From Pseudomonas morbosilactucae (GTDB lineage Bacteria > Pseudomonadota > Gammaproteobacteria > Pseudomonadales > Pseudomonadaceae): a stretch of DNA of 64,000 bases. The translations under genes were made by a program, and so were the position numbers. Numbering within the stretch: position 1 is the stretch's first letter; each line of letters starts with the position of its first letter. Under the pieces are notes generated by a model. It was not told the origin of the DNA. It saw nothing but the letters and a program-made list of their open reading frames with translations, and ran no database searches. Shown here in pieces: positions 45,405 to 54,574 of the stretch. The DNA lies in assembly GCF_023241715.1 (NCBI RefSeq), contig NZ_JALQCW010000007.1, positions 1 to 64,000 on the forward strand, read 5' to 3'.

Positions 45405-47834
45405 ATGGCGACGACGCAGGGCATGCAACCACTGGCGCGGGCAGTACACGCTGCCGCACTGGGTCTGATCATCGCGGGCGGCAGCCTGACTGCAGCAGCG
45501 GCGCACGCCGTCGAGCAAAGCGCGCAGCAGAACCCTACCTATCATGTGCCAGCCGGCAACCTGAGCAGTGCCCTCTCCGAGTTCGCCAGCCAGGCGAATA
45601 TCACCCTGCCCATCGAGCCGGGCCTGGTGGAAGGTTTGCGCAGCCCTGGCCTGAATGCCGCCACCAGCGTGGAAGGCGGCCTGCAGCAACTGCTCAAGGG
45701 CACCGGTCTGCAAGCCTCACCCCAGGGTAATGGTCTCTACCTGCTGGCACCGCAGGTCGCCGGCACAAGCCTGGAACTGGGCGCTACCAGCATTACCGGA
45801 CAGGGCCTGACGGCGACCACCGAGAACAGCGGTTCCTACACCACCGGGACCATGCAGACCGCCACAAAGCTGCCCTTGAGCCTGCGCGAAACGCCGCAGT
45901 CGGTCAGCGTGGTCACCCGCAAGCGTATGGACGACAAGGCCATGACCAGCATCAGCGATGTTGTCAAAAGTGCGCCAGGGATTTTCCTCAATAACTCCGG
46001 TGGCGCTGGGCGGCCCACGTTCAGCGCTCGCGGTTTCGACGTCGACACCATCATGTACGACGGCTTTCCCACCAGCTTCCTGACCTACCTGCCGAGCGGT
46101 GAAGCCAACCTGGCCATGTATGACCGGGTGGAGATCGTTCGCGGGGCCGCCGGACTGACCCAGGGCGCCGGCAACCCTGCGGGCGCCATCAACCTGGTGC
46201 GCAAGCGCCCGACCCATAAGTTCCAGGCCACGCTCACCGGCAGTGCCGGTAGTTGGGATGATTACAGCGGCACCCTGGACGTCGGCGGCCCGCTCAATGA
46301 AAACGGCACCCTACGCGCCCGAACTGTGGTCTCGCGACAGGACGCCAAAAGCTTTCGGGACTCGGTGGAGAGTGATGCGGACCTGTTCTATGGCGTGGTC
46401 GACGCCGACCTGAGCGAAAGCACCACCCTGACGCTCGGTGCCTACCGGCAGAAGAACCACACCAACTACATCTGGGGTGGGTTGCCCATGGCCCGTGGCG
46501 GTGGTCATCTAGGGCTGCCACGCGACACCTTCCTGGGACATGACTGGGAATACTCGGACAACCGCACCACCGGCTATTTCGCCACCCTGGAGCACGGCTT
46601 CGCCAACGACTGGACGCTTCGCGTGGCTGCCATGCAGTCGAAGACCGATACCGACGTGCTGGCCTCTTCGGTATGGGAATACGACCGCCACTATCTATGG
46701 ACGGAAGCCATGGAGCAGAAGGAAACCGGCTACGACGTGGCGCTCAGCGGCCCGTTCCAGATGCTAGGCCAAGAGCATGACCTGACGGTGGGCGTGAGCA
46801 AGCGCCAGCTGGATTATCGTTCCGGCGACGCCTGGAGCGCGTTCATCGACACGGGCAGCAATCCCTTTGAGTGGGATCCACGTGGTCATGCCAAGCCTGA
46901 TTACGTCACTGGCGATAACGGCCTTCCCGAGACCACCACCCAGGACAGCGTCTATGCCAGCACCCGTCTGCGATTGACTGAGCCGATGTCGCTGATTCTC
47001 GGCGGCCGTTTGGACTGGTACGAATTCGAAGACCGCGCAAACACTGACGGCAGCTACAAGGTCACCCGCAACCTGACCCGTTATGCCGGCCTGGTGTATG
47101 ACCTGGACGCCAATCACTCGGTCTATGTCAGCTACACCGATATCTTCAAACCGCAGAGCAGCAAAGGCCTGGACAGGAAAGTGATCGCCCCGGTAGTGGG
47201 CGAGAACTACGAAGTGGGCATCAAGGGCGAATACTTTGATGGCGCGTTGAACGCCAGCATGGCTGTATTCCAGATCGACCAGAAGAATCGCGCCCAGGAT
47301 CTGCCTGATTCCAAAGGTTGCGGATCAGGCGCCACCAGCGCCTGTTATGAGGCCGCCGGCCTGGTGCGCAGCCGCGGCATCGACCTGGAAATCCAGGGCG
47401 CCGTGACCGACAACCTGCAACTGGCTGCCGGTTACACCTACACCCAGACCCAGTACGTCAGCGACGCCACCGCCTCACGAGAAGGCGAAGACTTCGACCG
47501 CAAGAAACCGCGTCAACTATTCAAACTGTCCACGATCTACACCCTGCCCGATGAGCTGCAACGCTGGCGCATTGGCGGTGATGTCTACCAGCAGAGCAGC
47601 ATCCGCACCTCGGGGGGCACCGGTGCCACGGCATGGAAAAACCAGCAGGGCTCGTACACGGTGGTCGGCCTGGTGGCCGGCTACAAAGCCAGCGAGCACC
47701 TGGACCTGCAACTCAACGTCAACAACCTGTTCGACCGTACCTACTACAGCAGCGTGGCCAATGGAGCCTACAGCCCGTACGACATCTACGGCGACCCACG
47801 CAATTTAAAACTGACTGCGCGCTACAGCTTCTAA
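45405..47834 (+). CDS. TonB-dependent ferric-siderophore receptor with STN signalling domain
   Basis: An 809-residue receptor: signal peptide (to about residue 35), STN domain (NPTYHVPAGNLSSALSEFAS to LLKGTGLQASPQGNGLYLL), TonB box and plug (LRETPQSVSVVTRKRM then DRVEIVRGAAGLTQGAGNPA) and a barrel ending NLKLTARYSF. The STN domain marks it as a transducer type (FpvA/FoxA/FecA style), consistent with the adjacent sigma and FecR-like genes. The siderophore is unknown; likely a xenosiderophore since no synthesis genes are here. Confidence 0.92.
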   Translation: MATTQGMQPLARAVHAAALGLIIAGGSLTAAAAHAVEQSAQQNPTYHVPAGNLSSALSEFASQANITLPIEPGLVEGLRSPGLNAATSVEGGLQQLLKGTGLQASPQGNGLYLLAPQVAGTSLELGATSITGQGLTATTENSGSYTTGTMQTATKLPLSLRETPQSVSVVTRKRMDDKAMTSISDVVKSAPGIFLNNSGGAGRPTFSARGFDVDTIMYDGFPTSFLTYLPSGEANLAMYDRVEIVRGAAGLTQGAGNPAGAINLVRKRPTHKFQATLTGSAGSWDDYSGTLDVGGPLNENGTLRARTVVSRQDAKSFRDSVESDADLFYGVVDADLSESTTLTLGAYRQKNHTNYIWGGLPMARGGGHLGLPRDTFLGHDWEYSDNRTTGYFATLEHGFANDWTLRVAAMQSKTDTDVLASSVWEYDRHYLWTEAMEQKETGYDVALSGPFQMLGQEHDLTVGVSKRQLDYRSGDAWSAFIDTGSNPFEWDPRGHAKPDYVTGDNGLPETTTQDSVYASTRLRLTEPMSLILGGRLDWYEFEDRANTDGSYKVTRNLTRYAGLVYDLDANHSVYVSYTDIFKPQSSKGLDRKVIAPVVGENYEVGIKGEYFDGALNASMAVFQIDQKNRAQDLPDSKGCGSGATSACYEAAGLVRSRGIDLEIQGAVTDNLQLAAGYTYTQTQYVSDATASREGEDFDRKKPRQLFKLSTIYTLPDELQRWRIGGDVYQQSSIRTSGGTGATAWKNQQGSYTVVGLVAGYKASEHLDLQLNVNNLFDRTYYSSVANGAYSPYDIYGDPRNLKLTARYSF

Positions 47835-47952
47835 AAAGCGCTGCGTCGCCCGCGTCCAGGGAAGGACATGGGCCGACTCGACTGCAACGGATGGAGCCAT
47901 AGGGACCGCCAAGAAGCACCCGCAAGGCAACTTCATAACCGTCCCTTTCCCC

Positions 47953-48891
47953 TCATCGCTGCGCCCTCTCGCGCAACATCGTCAGGAAAATCTCCAGCTC
48001 CCGACTCAGCGGTTCATCCTTCCTCAGCATCACCCCGAATGGGCTCAACTGTTCTTCGATTTCCAGGTCCAGGGCGGTCAGCAAGCCGGTGTGGACGTGG
48101 TCGCGGACCACGGTGTCGGTCAGGACCAGGATGGCGTCGGTGATTTGTACCAGTTGCAGCATGGCGAAGACCGAGGTGCATTCAATGACGTCGCTGGGGG
48201 AGGCGACGTCGAGGCGGGCGAAGGCGTTTTCCAGGGCGACGCGGGCGGGGCTGGTGTCGGGCTGGAGGATCCAGGGCCAGGCTTCGACCATGTCCGCCAG
48301 GTCAGGGGCAGCGACCTGGGTCAGGGGGTGGCCGGCGCGCACGACCACGGCCAGGTGTTCGTTGCCCAAGGGTTCGAAGGCGAAGCGTTGGCGGTCTTGG
48401 GCGTGGGACAGGCGGGCGATGGCGACGTCGATGCGGCGCTGGTCCAGCAGTTCGCTGAGCTGGTCGCTGGTGTCGCCCATGATCCGCAGCCGCAGCAGCG
48501 GGTGGCTGGCTTTCATTTCAGCGATGGATTGCACCACCAAGTCCGGCACCGCGCCCATGATCGCGCCCACCGACAGGTAGCCATAACCACCGGCCTGGCG
48601 GTCGGCCAGGTCTTCGGCACAGCGCTCCAGGCCGTTGAGGGCGGCGCGGGCGAAACGCAGCAGTTCTTCACCAAGCACGGTGGCGCGCATGCCTCGGGAT
48701 TGACGCTCGAACAGGGTGCAGCCGAAGGCTTCTTCGATTTCCTGGAGCATGCGCGTGGTGGCCGGCTGCGACATGTTCAAGGCTTCGGCCGCGCGGTGCA
48801 GGTTCTGGCTGTTGCCCAGGGTCACCAGCATCAGCAGGTGTTTGTAGCGCAGGCGATTGAACAGGCTGCGGGCAGTGATCGGCGTCGACAT
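47953..48891 (-). CDS. LysR-family regulator, probable rhamnose locus regulator
   Basis: A 312-residue LysR protein: winged helix (QNLHRAAEALNMSQPATTRM) and effector domain (GYGYLSVGAIMGAVPDLVVQ). It is divergent from the lactonase gene, with a GATACCC palindrome between them. The same half-site recurs before the dehydratase operon. Together this suggests it controls all rhamnose genes. I start at the ATG at 48891, preceded by AAGGTG; an in-frame extension upstream is not preferred. Confidence 0.85.
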   Translation of the reverse strand: MSTPITARSLFNRLRYKHLLMLVTLGNSQNLHRAAEALNMSQPATTRMLQEIEEAFGCTLFERQSRGMRATVLGEELLRFARAALNGLERCAEDLADRQAGGYGYLSVGAIMGAVPDLVVQSIAEMKASHPLLRLRIMGDTSDQLSELLDQRRIDVAIARLSHAQDRQRFAFEPLGNEHLAVVVRAGHPLTQVAAPDLADMVEAWPWILQPDTSPARVALENAFARLDVASPSDVIECTSVFAMLQLVQITDAILVLTDTVVRDHVHTGLLTALDLEIEEQLSPFGVMLRKDEPLSRELEIFLTMLRERAQR

Positions 48892-48914
48892 AAAGGCACC
48901 TTGTTTGTTGTTCT

Positions 48915-48931
48915 GATACCCGCAGGGTATC
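48915..48931. promoter_or_regulatory. LysR-type operator between regulator and lactonase genes
   Basis: GATACCC-GCA-GGGTATC is a perfect 17-base palindrome that contains ATAC-N7-GTAT, the T-N11-A form of LysR-type sites. It is well placed to control both divergent genes. Confidence 0.6.
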
Positions 48932-49012
48932 GCAACGGGCCAATCCACTATTAGCTTTTGCGCGACGGGTTTGTTATTCCACTGCCCTCGACAATAACAA
49001 TGGAGACCGCCT

Positions 49013-49903
49013 GTGAGCGCCCTCGCCCCCGCCGCTTATACCGGCCCGATCATTGACAGCCATATCCACCTGTTCGACCCGCGCCGCCCCGAAGGCATCC
49101 CTTGGCCAACGCCGGCCGACAGCATCTATGCAGCGCACTTGCCCAGCGATTACTGGGCCCTGGCAGCGGACCACGGCATCACCGGGGTGATCGCCGTAGA
49201 GGCCAGCCCCTGGGTCGGGGACAACCGCTGGTTGCTGGAGACCCTGCGCGGCGATCCGCGGATGTTGGGTTTTGTCGGCAACCTGGACCCGGCTGATCGG
49301 GCGTTTCGCCAGGAACTGGAATGGCTGGAACAGGAGCCGCTGTTTCTCGGCCTGCGCTACGGCAACCTATGGGATCGGGACTTGCTGGAGGACCAGCACA
49401 AACCCGGGTTTATCGACAACCTGCGGGCCCTGGCCGACAGCGGGCGCAGCCTGGACAGTGCCAACCCGGACGGGCGCCTGCTGGATGGCCTGCTGCAACT
49501 CAGCGAGCGGCTGCCGGAGCTGCGGATCATCATCGATCACTTGCCCAATGCGCCGATCGAGCCCGGCGAGGAACAGGCCTTTGAACGCCGGGTACAGGCG
49601 TTGGCGCAGCGGCCCAATGTGTTCGCCAAGTTGGCGGAGATTCCGCAGGTGGGTGAACAGGGGGTGATTGTCGACCCGGGGTTTTATCGCGAGCGCCTGG
49701 ATTTGCTCTGGCAGGCCTTTGGCGAGGACCGCTGCCTCTTTGGCAGTGACTGGCCCAACAGCGAACAGGTGGCGAGTTTCGACAGCACCTTGGGGTTGGT
49801 GCGCCGTTGCATGGCGGCCTATTCCCTGGAAGGCCAGGAGAAGTTCTTTTACCGCAATGCGGCGCGGGCTTACGGCCTGCAGTCATTCGCCCAGCCGCTA
49901 TAG
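49013..49903 (+). CDS. Amidohydrolase-family lactonase (probable L-rhamnono-lactonase)
   Basis: A 296-residue amidohydrolase-2 enzyme with metal-site motifs IIDSHIHLFDP, IIDHLPNAPI and FGSDWPNSE. It starts at GTG, after a GGAG. Family members in this setting open L-rhamnono-1,4-lactone to L-rhamnonate (step 2 of the non-phosphorylative pathway). It is divergent from the LysR gene and separated from the dehydratase operon by a 394-base regulatory gap. Confidence 0.82.
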   Translation: MSALAPAAYTGPIIDSHIHLFDPRRPEGIPWPTPADSIYAAHLPSDYWALAADHGITGVIAVEASPWVGDNRWLLETLRGDPRMLGFVGNLDPADRAFRQELEWLEQEPLFLGLRYGNLWDRDLLEDQHKPGFIDNLRALADSGRSLDSANPDGRLLDGLLQLSERLPELRIIIDHLPNAPIEPGEEQAFERRVQALAQRPNVFAKLAEIPQVGEQGVIVDPGFYRERLDLLWQAFGEDRCLFGSDWPNSEQVASFDSTLGLVRRCMAAYSLEGQEKFFYRNAARAYGLQSFAQPL

Positions 49904-49906
49904 GCC

Positions 49907-49987
49907 TCGTAGGAGCCGGCCGGCGGGAGGCCTTTGGATAGTGCAGTGGCCTCAGGGAGGCAATCGCCGGCAAGCCAGGTCCTGCAA
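49907..49987. repeat. Degenerate REP pair
   Basis: GTAGGAGCCGGCCGGCGGGAGG and later ATCGCCGGCAAGCCAGGTCC are altered forms of the REP arms found elsewhere. The stems are no longer fully complementary. Confidence 0.55.
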
Positions 49988-50015
49988 CGGTGGGCAGGAT
50001 CAGGCCGTCCCAATC

Positions 50016-50038
50016 GATACCCTGAGCGCATCGGTATT
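50016..50038. promoter_or_regulatory. Second GATACCC-type LysR operator, before rhmD
   Basis: GATACCC, ten bases, then GGTATT-like arm (ATACC...GGTAT). It matches the left half of the palindrome at 48915-48931 and lies about 260 bases upstream of rhmD. The rest of the gap 49904-50297 shows no gene. Confidence 0.4.
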
Positions 50039-50297
50039 AAGTTTATTTGAATTAGTCTGCATCGATTCGCCTCCGTAGACTCAGCCCCATGCACTGAGGC
50101 AGCCCCTGCGCTGCCCCTCCTTTGCGCCTCGATAAATCCAATAAGGAACCGGCGTGATGAACAGCTTCCCTTTGCCTTGCCCAAGCACCAGCAACCCGCC
50201 CGATCTCCCCCGAATTCCTCGACGCCGCGGCTGACTTCTTCAGCCCGGGTCTTCGACTCGTCCGCACTTTGCCCCCTTTGCCTTGCAGGAGAGCTTC

Positions 50298-51481
50298 ATG
50301 AGCACACCGACCATCAAGCACGTTCGCGCTTTCACCCTCACCGGAGGCGGCGCCGACTATCACGACCAGGCGCCGGCCACTGGATCGACGATCACATTTC
50401 CACCCCCATGGGCCGCTACCCCGAGTACCGCCAGAGCCGCCAGAGCTTTGGCATCAACGTACTGGGCACCCTGGTGGTGGAGATCGAAGCCAGCGACGGC
50501 AATGTGGGTTTTGCGGTGACCACTGGCGGTGAGATCGGGGCCTTTATCGTCGAGAAGCACCTGGCGCGTTTCCTCGAAGGGGCCAAGGTCACCGACATCG
50601 AAAAAATCTGGGACCAGATGTACCACGCGACCCTCTACTACGGCCGCAAGGGCATCGTGCTCAACACCATTTCCGGGGTCGACCTGGCGCTCTGGGACTT
50701 GCTCGGCAAGATCCGCAAAGAGCCCGTGCACCAACTGCTGGGCGGGGCGGTGCGCGACGAGCTGCAGTTCTACTGCACCGGCGCCCGCCCGGACCTGGCC
50801 AAGGAAATGGGTTTTATCGGCGGCAAGATGCCCCTGCAACACGGCCCCGCCGAAGGCGAGGAAGGCCTGCGCAAAAACCTCGAACACTTGGCCAATATGC
50901 GCGAGAAAGTCGGCGACGATTTCTGGCTGATGTTCGACTGCTGGATGAGCCTGGACCTGAACTACGCCACGCGCCTGGCCAAGGGCGCCGCCGAGTTCGG
51001 CCTGAAGTGGATCGAGGAGGCCCTGCCGCCAGACGACTATTGGGGCTACGCGGCACTGCGCAAGAACGTGCCGAGCGGCATGCTGGTGACCACCGGCGAG
51101 CACGAAGCCACGCGCTGGGGCTTCCGTATGCTGCTGGAAATGGGTTGCGCCGATATCATCCAGCCGGACGTGGGCTGGTGCGGCGGGATCACCGAGCTGA
51201 TCAAAATCTCGGCCCTGGCCGATGCCCACAACGCGTTGGTGGTGCCCCACGGTTCGTCGGTGTACAGCTACCACTTCGTGATCACTCGCACCAACAGCCC
51301 GTTTGCCGAATTCCTCAATATGTCGCCCAAGGCCGACCAGATCGTGCCGATGTTCTCTCCGCAACTGCTGGGCGAACCGGTGCCGGTCAATGGCCGTATG
51401 CGCGCCTCGGTGCTGGACAAGCCGGGCTTCGGTGTCGAGCTCAACCCCGAGTGCGCCCTGCACCGCCCTTACCCCCGTTGA
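50298..51481 (+). CDS. rhmD: L-rhamnonate dehydratase, apparent single-base frameshift
   Basis: Enolase-superfamily enzyme that dehydrates L-rhamnonate to 2-keto-3-deoxy-L-rhamnonate. Most of the protein reads [11 protein letters not shown] to the end, very like E. coli RhmD, with metal ligands in [14 protein letters not shown] and TTGEHEA and catalytic His in [12 protein letters not shown]. The start ([24 protein letters not shown]) is in a different frame; adding one G in the GG at 50369-50370 joins them as [10 protein letters not shown], giving a 394-residue protein. CAGGAG precedes the ATG. A sequencing error is more likely than a true pseudogene. Confidence 0.85.
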
Positions 51482-51496
51482 TCGAGGACCGCTGCC

Positions 51497-51817
51497 ATGC
51501 CGATCCGCGCCTTTCGCATGAACGTAAACCCCGGCCAGGAACAGGAGTACCTGCGCCGCCACGATGACATCTGGCCGGAGCTGGCGGACCTGCTGCGCGG
51601 CGCCGGGATCGAGGATTACCGGATTTTCCTCGACCCCGAGAGCCACGCGCTGTTCGCTGTGATGAGCCATCGGGAGCAACACGGCCTGGACGATTTGCCC
51701 GGGCACCCGGTGATGCAACGCTGGTGGCAGCACATGAAGGACATCATGCCCAGCCACGCCGACGGTTCGCCGCGCAGCGTGGACCTGCAGCCGGTGTTTC
51801 ACCTGTCAGCCCTTTGA
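51497..51817 (+). CDS. rhaM: L-rhamnose mutarotase RhaM
   Basis: A 106-residue protein of the RhaM family: FRMNVNPGQEQEYLRRHDDI at the start and HMKDIMPSHADGSPRSVDLQ near the end. It interconverts rhamnose anomers, supplying the correct form to the dehydrogenase. Lies 15 bases after rhmD. Confidence 0.9.
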   Translation: MPIRAFRMNVNPGQEQEYLRRHDDIWPELADLLRGAGIEDYRIFLDPESHALFAVMSHREQHGLDDLPGHPVMQRWWQHMKDIMPSHADGSPRSVDLQPVFHLSAL

Positions 51818-51878
51818 ACCCTGCCGGTGCCTCGGCGCCGGCCTTGACCGCCCATAACAATAAAAAGGAACGCGCAAC

Positions 51879-52937
51879 GTGGAAATCATTTTTCTGGGAG
51901 TGATCCTGCACTTTATCGGTGGCTTCGCCTCCGGCAGTTTCTATATCCCCTACAAGAAAGTCGGGGGCTGGGCCTGGGAGAGCTACTGGATCACCGGTGG
52001 CCTGGTGTCCTGGCTGGTGGTGCCGCTGATTGCGGCGCAGCTGACGGTGCCGGGCTTTGTCGAGATCCTGCGCAACGCCGACAGCATCACCCTGTTCTGG
52101 ACCTACTTCTTCGGCGTGCTCTGGGGCATCGGCGGGCTGACCTTCGGCCTGACCATGCGCTACCTCGGCCTGTCCCTGGGCATGTCGCTGATCATGGGCC
52201 TGACCTCGGCCCTGGGCGCGCTGATGCCGCCGATCTACCGCGACCTGTTCACCGATGCCCAGGCCGGCACCTTCACCGAGATGCTCGGCAACCCCGGCGG
52301 CCATTGGGTGTTGATCGGTGTGCTGGTATCCCTGCTGGGCATCGCCCTGTGCGGCCGCGCCGGGCTGGTCAAGGAACGGGAAGTACCGGACAGCACCAAG
52401 TTCGAAAGCGTCAAGGAGTTCTCCCTGGCCAAGGGTGCCCTGGTGGCATTGATTTCCGGGGTACTCAGCGCCTGCTTCAGCTACGGCATCGCGGCCGGCC
52501 AACCCCTGGCCGAAGCCGCCATCGCCCACGGCGCCAACAGCCTGTTCCAGAACAACGTGACCTTCATGGTGATCATGTGGGGCGGCCTGACCACCAACGG
52601 CATCTGGTGCCTGTGGCTCAACTACCGCAACCGCACCTTCCACAACTACACCGACCGCTCCACCCCGCTGCTGCGCAACTACCTGCTGGTGGCCGCCGCC
52701 GGCACCCTGTGGTTCCTGCAGTTTTTCTTCTACGGCATGGGCGCCAGCCGCATGCACAACGACGCCAGCTCCTGGGTGCTGCACATGTCGTTCATTATCA
52801 TCGTGTCGAATTTCTGGGGCCTGTACTTCCGTGAATGGCAAGGCACCAGCGCTCGGACCAAACAGGTGCTGCTGCTGGGCATCGCCGTGATCCTGGCGTC
52901 CATCGCCATGGTCGGCTACGGCAATTACCTGGGCTGA
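51879..52937 (+). CDS. rhaT: L-rhamnose-proton symporter RhaT
   Basis: A 352-residue membrane protein with about ten helices, the length of E. coli RhaT. Landmarks: HFIGGFASGSFYIPYKKVGG at the start and YYFGVLWGIGGL-like and GMGASRMHNDASSWVLHMSF stretches. It brings rhamnose through the inner membrane; the porin at 56.2 kb could serve the outer membrane. Confidence 0.92.
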   Translation: MEIIFLGVILHFIGGFASGSFYIPYKKVGGWAWESYWITGGLVSWLVVPLIAAQLTVPGFVEILRNADSITLFWTYFFGVLWGIGGLTFGLTMRYLGLSLGMSLIMGLTSALGALMPPIYRDLFTDAQAGTFTEMLGNPGGHWVLIGVLVSLLGIALCGRAGLVKEREVPDSTKFESVKEFSLAKGALVALISGVLSACFSYGIAAGQPLAEAAIAHGANSLFQNNVTFMVIMWGGLTTNGIWCLWLNYRNRTFHNYTDRSTPLLRNYLLVAAAGTLWFLQFFFYGMGASRMHNDASSWVLHMSFIIIVSNFWGLYFREWQGTSARTKQVLLLGIAVILASIAMVGYGNYLG

Positions 52938-52961
52938 TCCCACTTCCAAAGGAGTCTCTTT

Positions 52962-53732
52962 ATGTTGCTCAAAGACAAGACCGTCATCATCACCGGCGCC
53001 TCCCGTGGCATCGGCCGCGCTGCAGCCCTCGAATGCGCCCGCCAGGGCGGCCGCGTGGTGGTCGCCCACAGCGGCAGCGCCCAGGGCCATGAAGCCGCCG
53101 CCAGCCTGCTCAAAGAAATCGAAGCCTTTGGCGGCCAGGCCATCCAGGTGGGCAGCGATGCCGCCGACCTGGACACCGGCGAGCGCCTGGTGGACGCCGC
53201 CGTCGAGGCCTTCGGCAGTGTCGATGTGTTCGTCAACAACGCCGGTATCTGCCCGTTCCACTCCTTCCTCGACATGCCGAAAGAGGTGTACCTGAAGACC
53301 GTCAACACCAACCTCAACGGCGCCTATTTCGCCGTGCAGGCCGCCGCCAACCAGATGAAACGCCAGGGCACCGGCGGCGCGATCATCGCCGTCAGTTCCA
53401 TCAGCGCCCTGGTGGGCGGTGGCATGCAGACCCACTACACGCCGACCAAGGCCGGCCTGCATTCCCTGATGCAGTCCTGTGCCATCGCCCTGGGCCCGTA
53501 CGGCATTCGCTGCAACTCGGTGCTGCCGGGCTCCATCGCCACCGACATCAACAAGGACGACTTCGCCAACCCGGAGAAGCGCGAGTACATGATCCAGCGC
53601 ACGCCACTGGGCCGCTTGGGTGAGCCGGACGATATCGCCGGGCCGATCGTGTTCCTGGCCTCCGACATGGCGCGCTACGTCACCGGCGCCGCGCTGCTGG
53701 TGGACGGCGGCCTGTTCGTCAACCTGCAATAA
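52962..53732 (+). CDS. SDR-family dehydrogenase (probable L-rhamnose 1-dehydrogenase)
   Basis: A 256-residue classical short-chain dehydrogenase: cofactor motif TGASRGIGRAA, NNAG motif VFVNNAGICPF, catalytic Ser in AVSSISAL and Tyr-Lys in HYTPTKAG. By elimination it supplies step 1 (L-rhamnose to L-rhamnono-lactone), since every other step has a dedicated gene here. An alternative is a 2-keto-3-deoxyrhamnonate dehydrogenase. Confidence 0.85.
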   Translation: MLLKDKTVIITGASRGIGRAAALECARQGGRVVVAHSGSAQGHEAAASLLKEIEAFGGQAIQVGSDAADLDTGERLVDAAVEAFGSVDVFVNNAGICPFHSFLDMPKEVYLKTVNTNLNGAYFAVQAAANQMKRQGTGGAIIAVSSISALVGGGMQTHYTPTKAGLHSLMQSCAIALGPYGIRCNSVLPGSIATDINKDDFANPEKREYMIQRTPLGRLGEPDDIAGPIVFLASDMARYVTGAALLVDGGLFVNLQ

Positions 53733-53747
53733 CCCGGGAGCCCCGCC

Positions 53748-54554
53748 ATGCAGATGCCTCGCAATCGCTTCAAGGCTGCCCTCACCGGCGGCGACACCCA
53801 ATACGGCCTGTGGGCCGGCTTCGCCACCGGTTATGCGGCGGAAATTGCCGCCGGCACCGGTTACGACTGGCTGCTGATCGACGGCGAGCACGCGCCCAAC
53901 ACCGTGCCCAGCATCCTCGGCCAATTGCAGGCCGTGGCGCCCTACCCCACGGCACCTGTGGTACGTGCAGTGAATGGCGACAGCACCTTGATCAAGCAAC
54001 TGCTGGATATCGGCGTGCAAAGCCTGATGGTGCCCATGGTCGAAACCGCCGAACAGGCCCGCCAACTGGTGCGCGCCATGCGGTATCCGCCCCACGGCAT
54101 TCGCGGCGTCGGCGGCGGCCTGGCCCGGGCCACGCGCTGGGACGGCGTACCCGACTACCTGGCCACCGCCCATGAAGAGCTGTGCCTGATCGTCCAGGTG
54201 GAGTCGCGCCTGGGGGTGGAAAACGTCGCCGAGATCGCCGCGGTCGAAGGCGTGCACGCCGTGTTCGTCGGCCCGGCGGACCTGTCCTCCGGCCTGGGTT
54301 TCCCCGGCAACCCGGGGCACCCGGACGTGCAGGCGCAGATCCGCACCGCCATCGACGCCACCCTGGCCGCCGGCAAGGTCGCCGGGATCCTCGCGCCCTT
54401 CGAAGAGGACGCCCGCCGCTACCGTGAATGGGGCTGCCAGTTCATTGCCGTGGGCATCGACATCAGCCTGTTCCGCCAGGCCGCACTGAGCAACCTGGCG
54501 CGCTATCGCGAGCCGGACAGCAGCGCCACCACCACCCCCTCCCGCACTTACTGA
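53748..54554 (+). CDS. HpcH/HpaI aldolase (2-keto-3-deoxy-L-rhamnonate aldolase)
   Basis: A 268-residue class II aldolase: metal ligands in [11 protein letters not shown] (Glu) and [12 protein letters not shown] (Asp), plus the [11 protein letters not shown] start motif. It splits 2-keto-3-deoxy-L-rhamnonate into pyruvate and L-lactaldehyde. Related to E. coli RhmA. It lies between the SDR and the lactaldehyde dehydrogenase genes, each with short gaps. Confidence 0.87.
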   Translation: MQMPRNRFKAALTGGDTQYGLWAGFATGYAAEIAAGTGYDWLLIDGEHAPNTVPSILGQLQAVAPYPTAPVVRAVNGDSTLIKQLLDIGVQSLMVPMVETAEQARQLVRAMRYPPHGIRGVGGGLARATRWDGVPDYLATAHEELCLIVQVESRLGVENVAEIAAVEGVHAVFVGPADLSSGLGFPGNPGHPDVQAQIRTAIDATLAAGKVAGILAPFEEDARRYREWGCQFIAVGIDISLFRQAALSNLARYREPDSSATTTPSRTY

Positions 54555-54574
54555 GTCGCCCAGGAGAACGCGCC

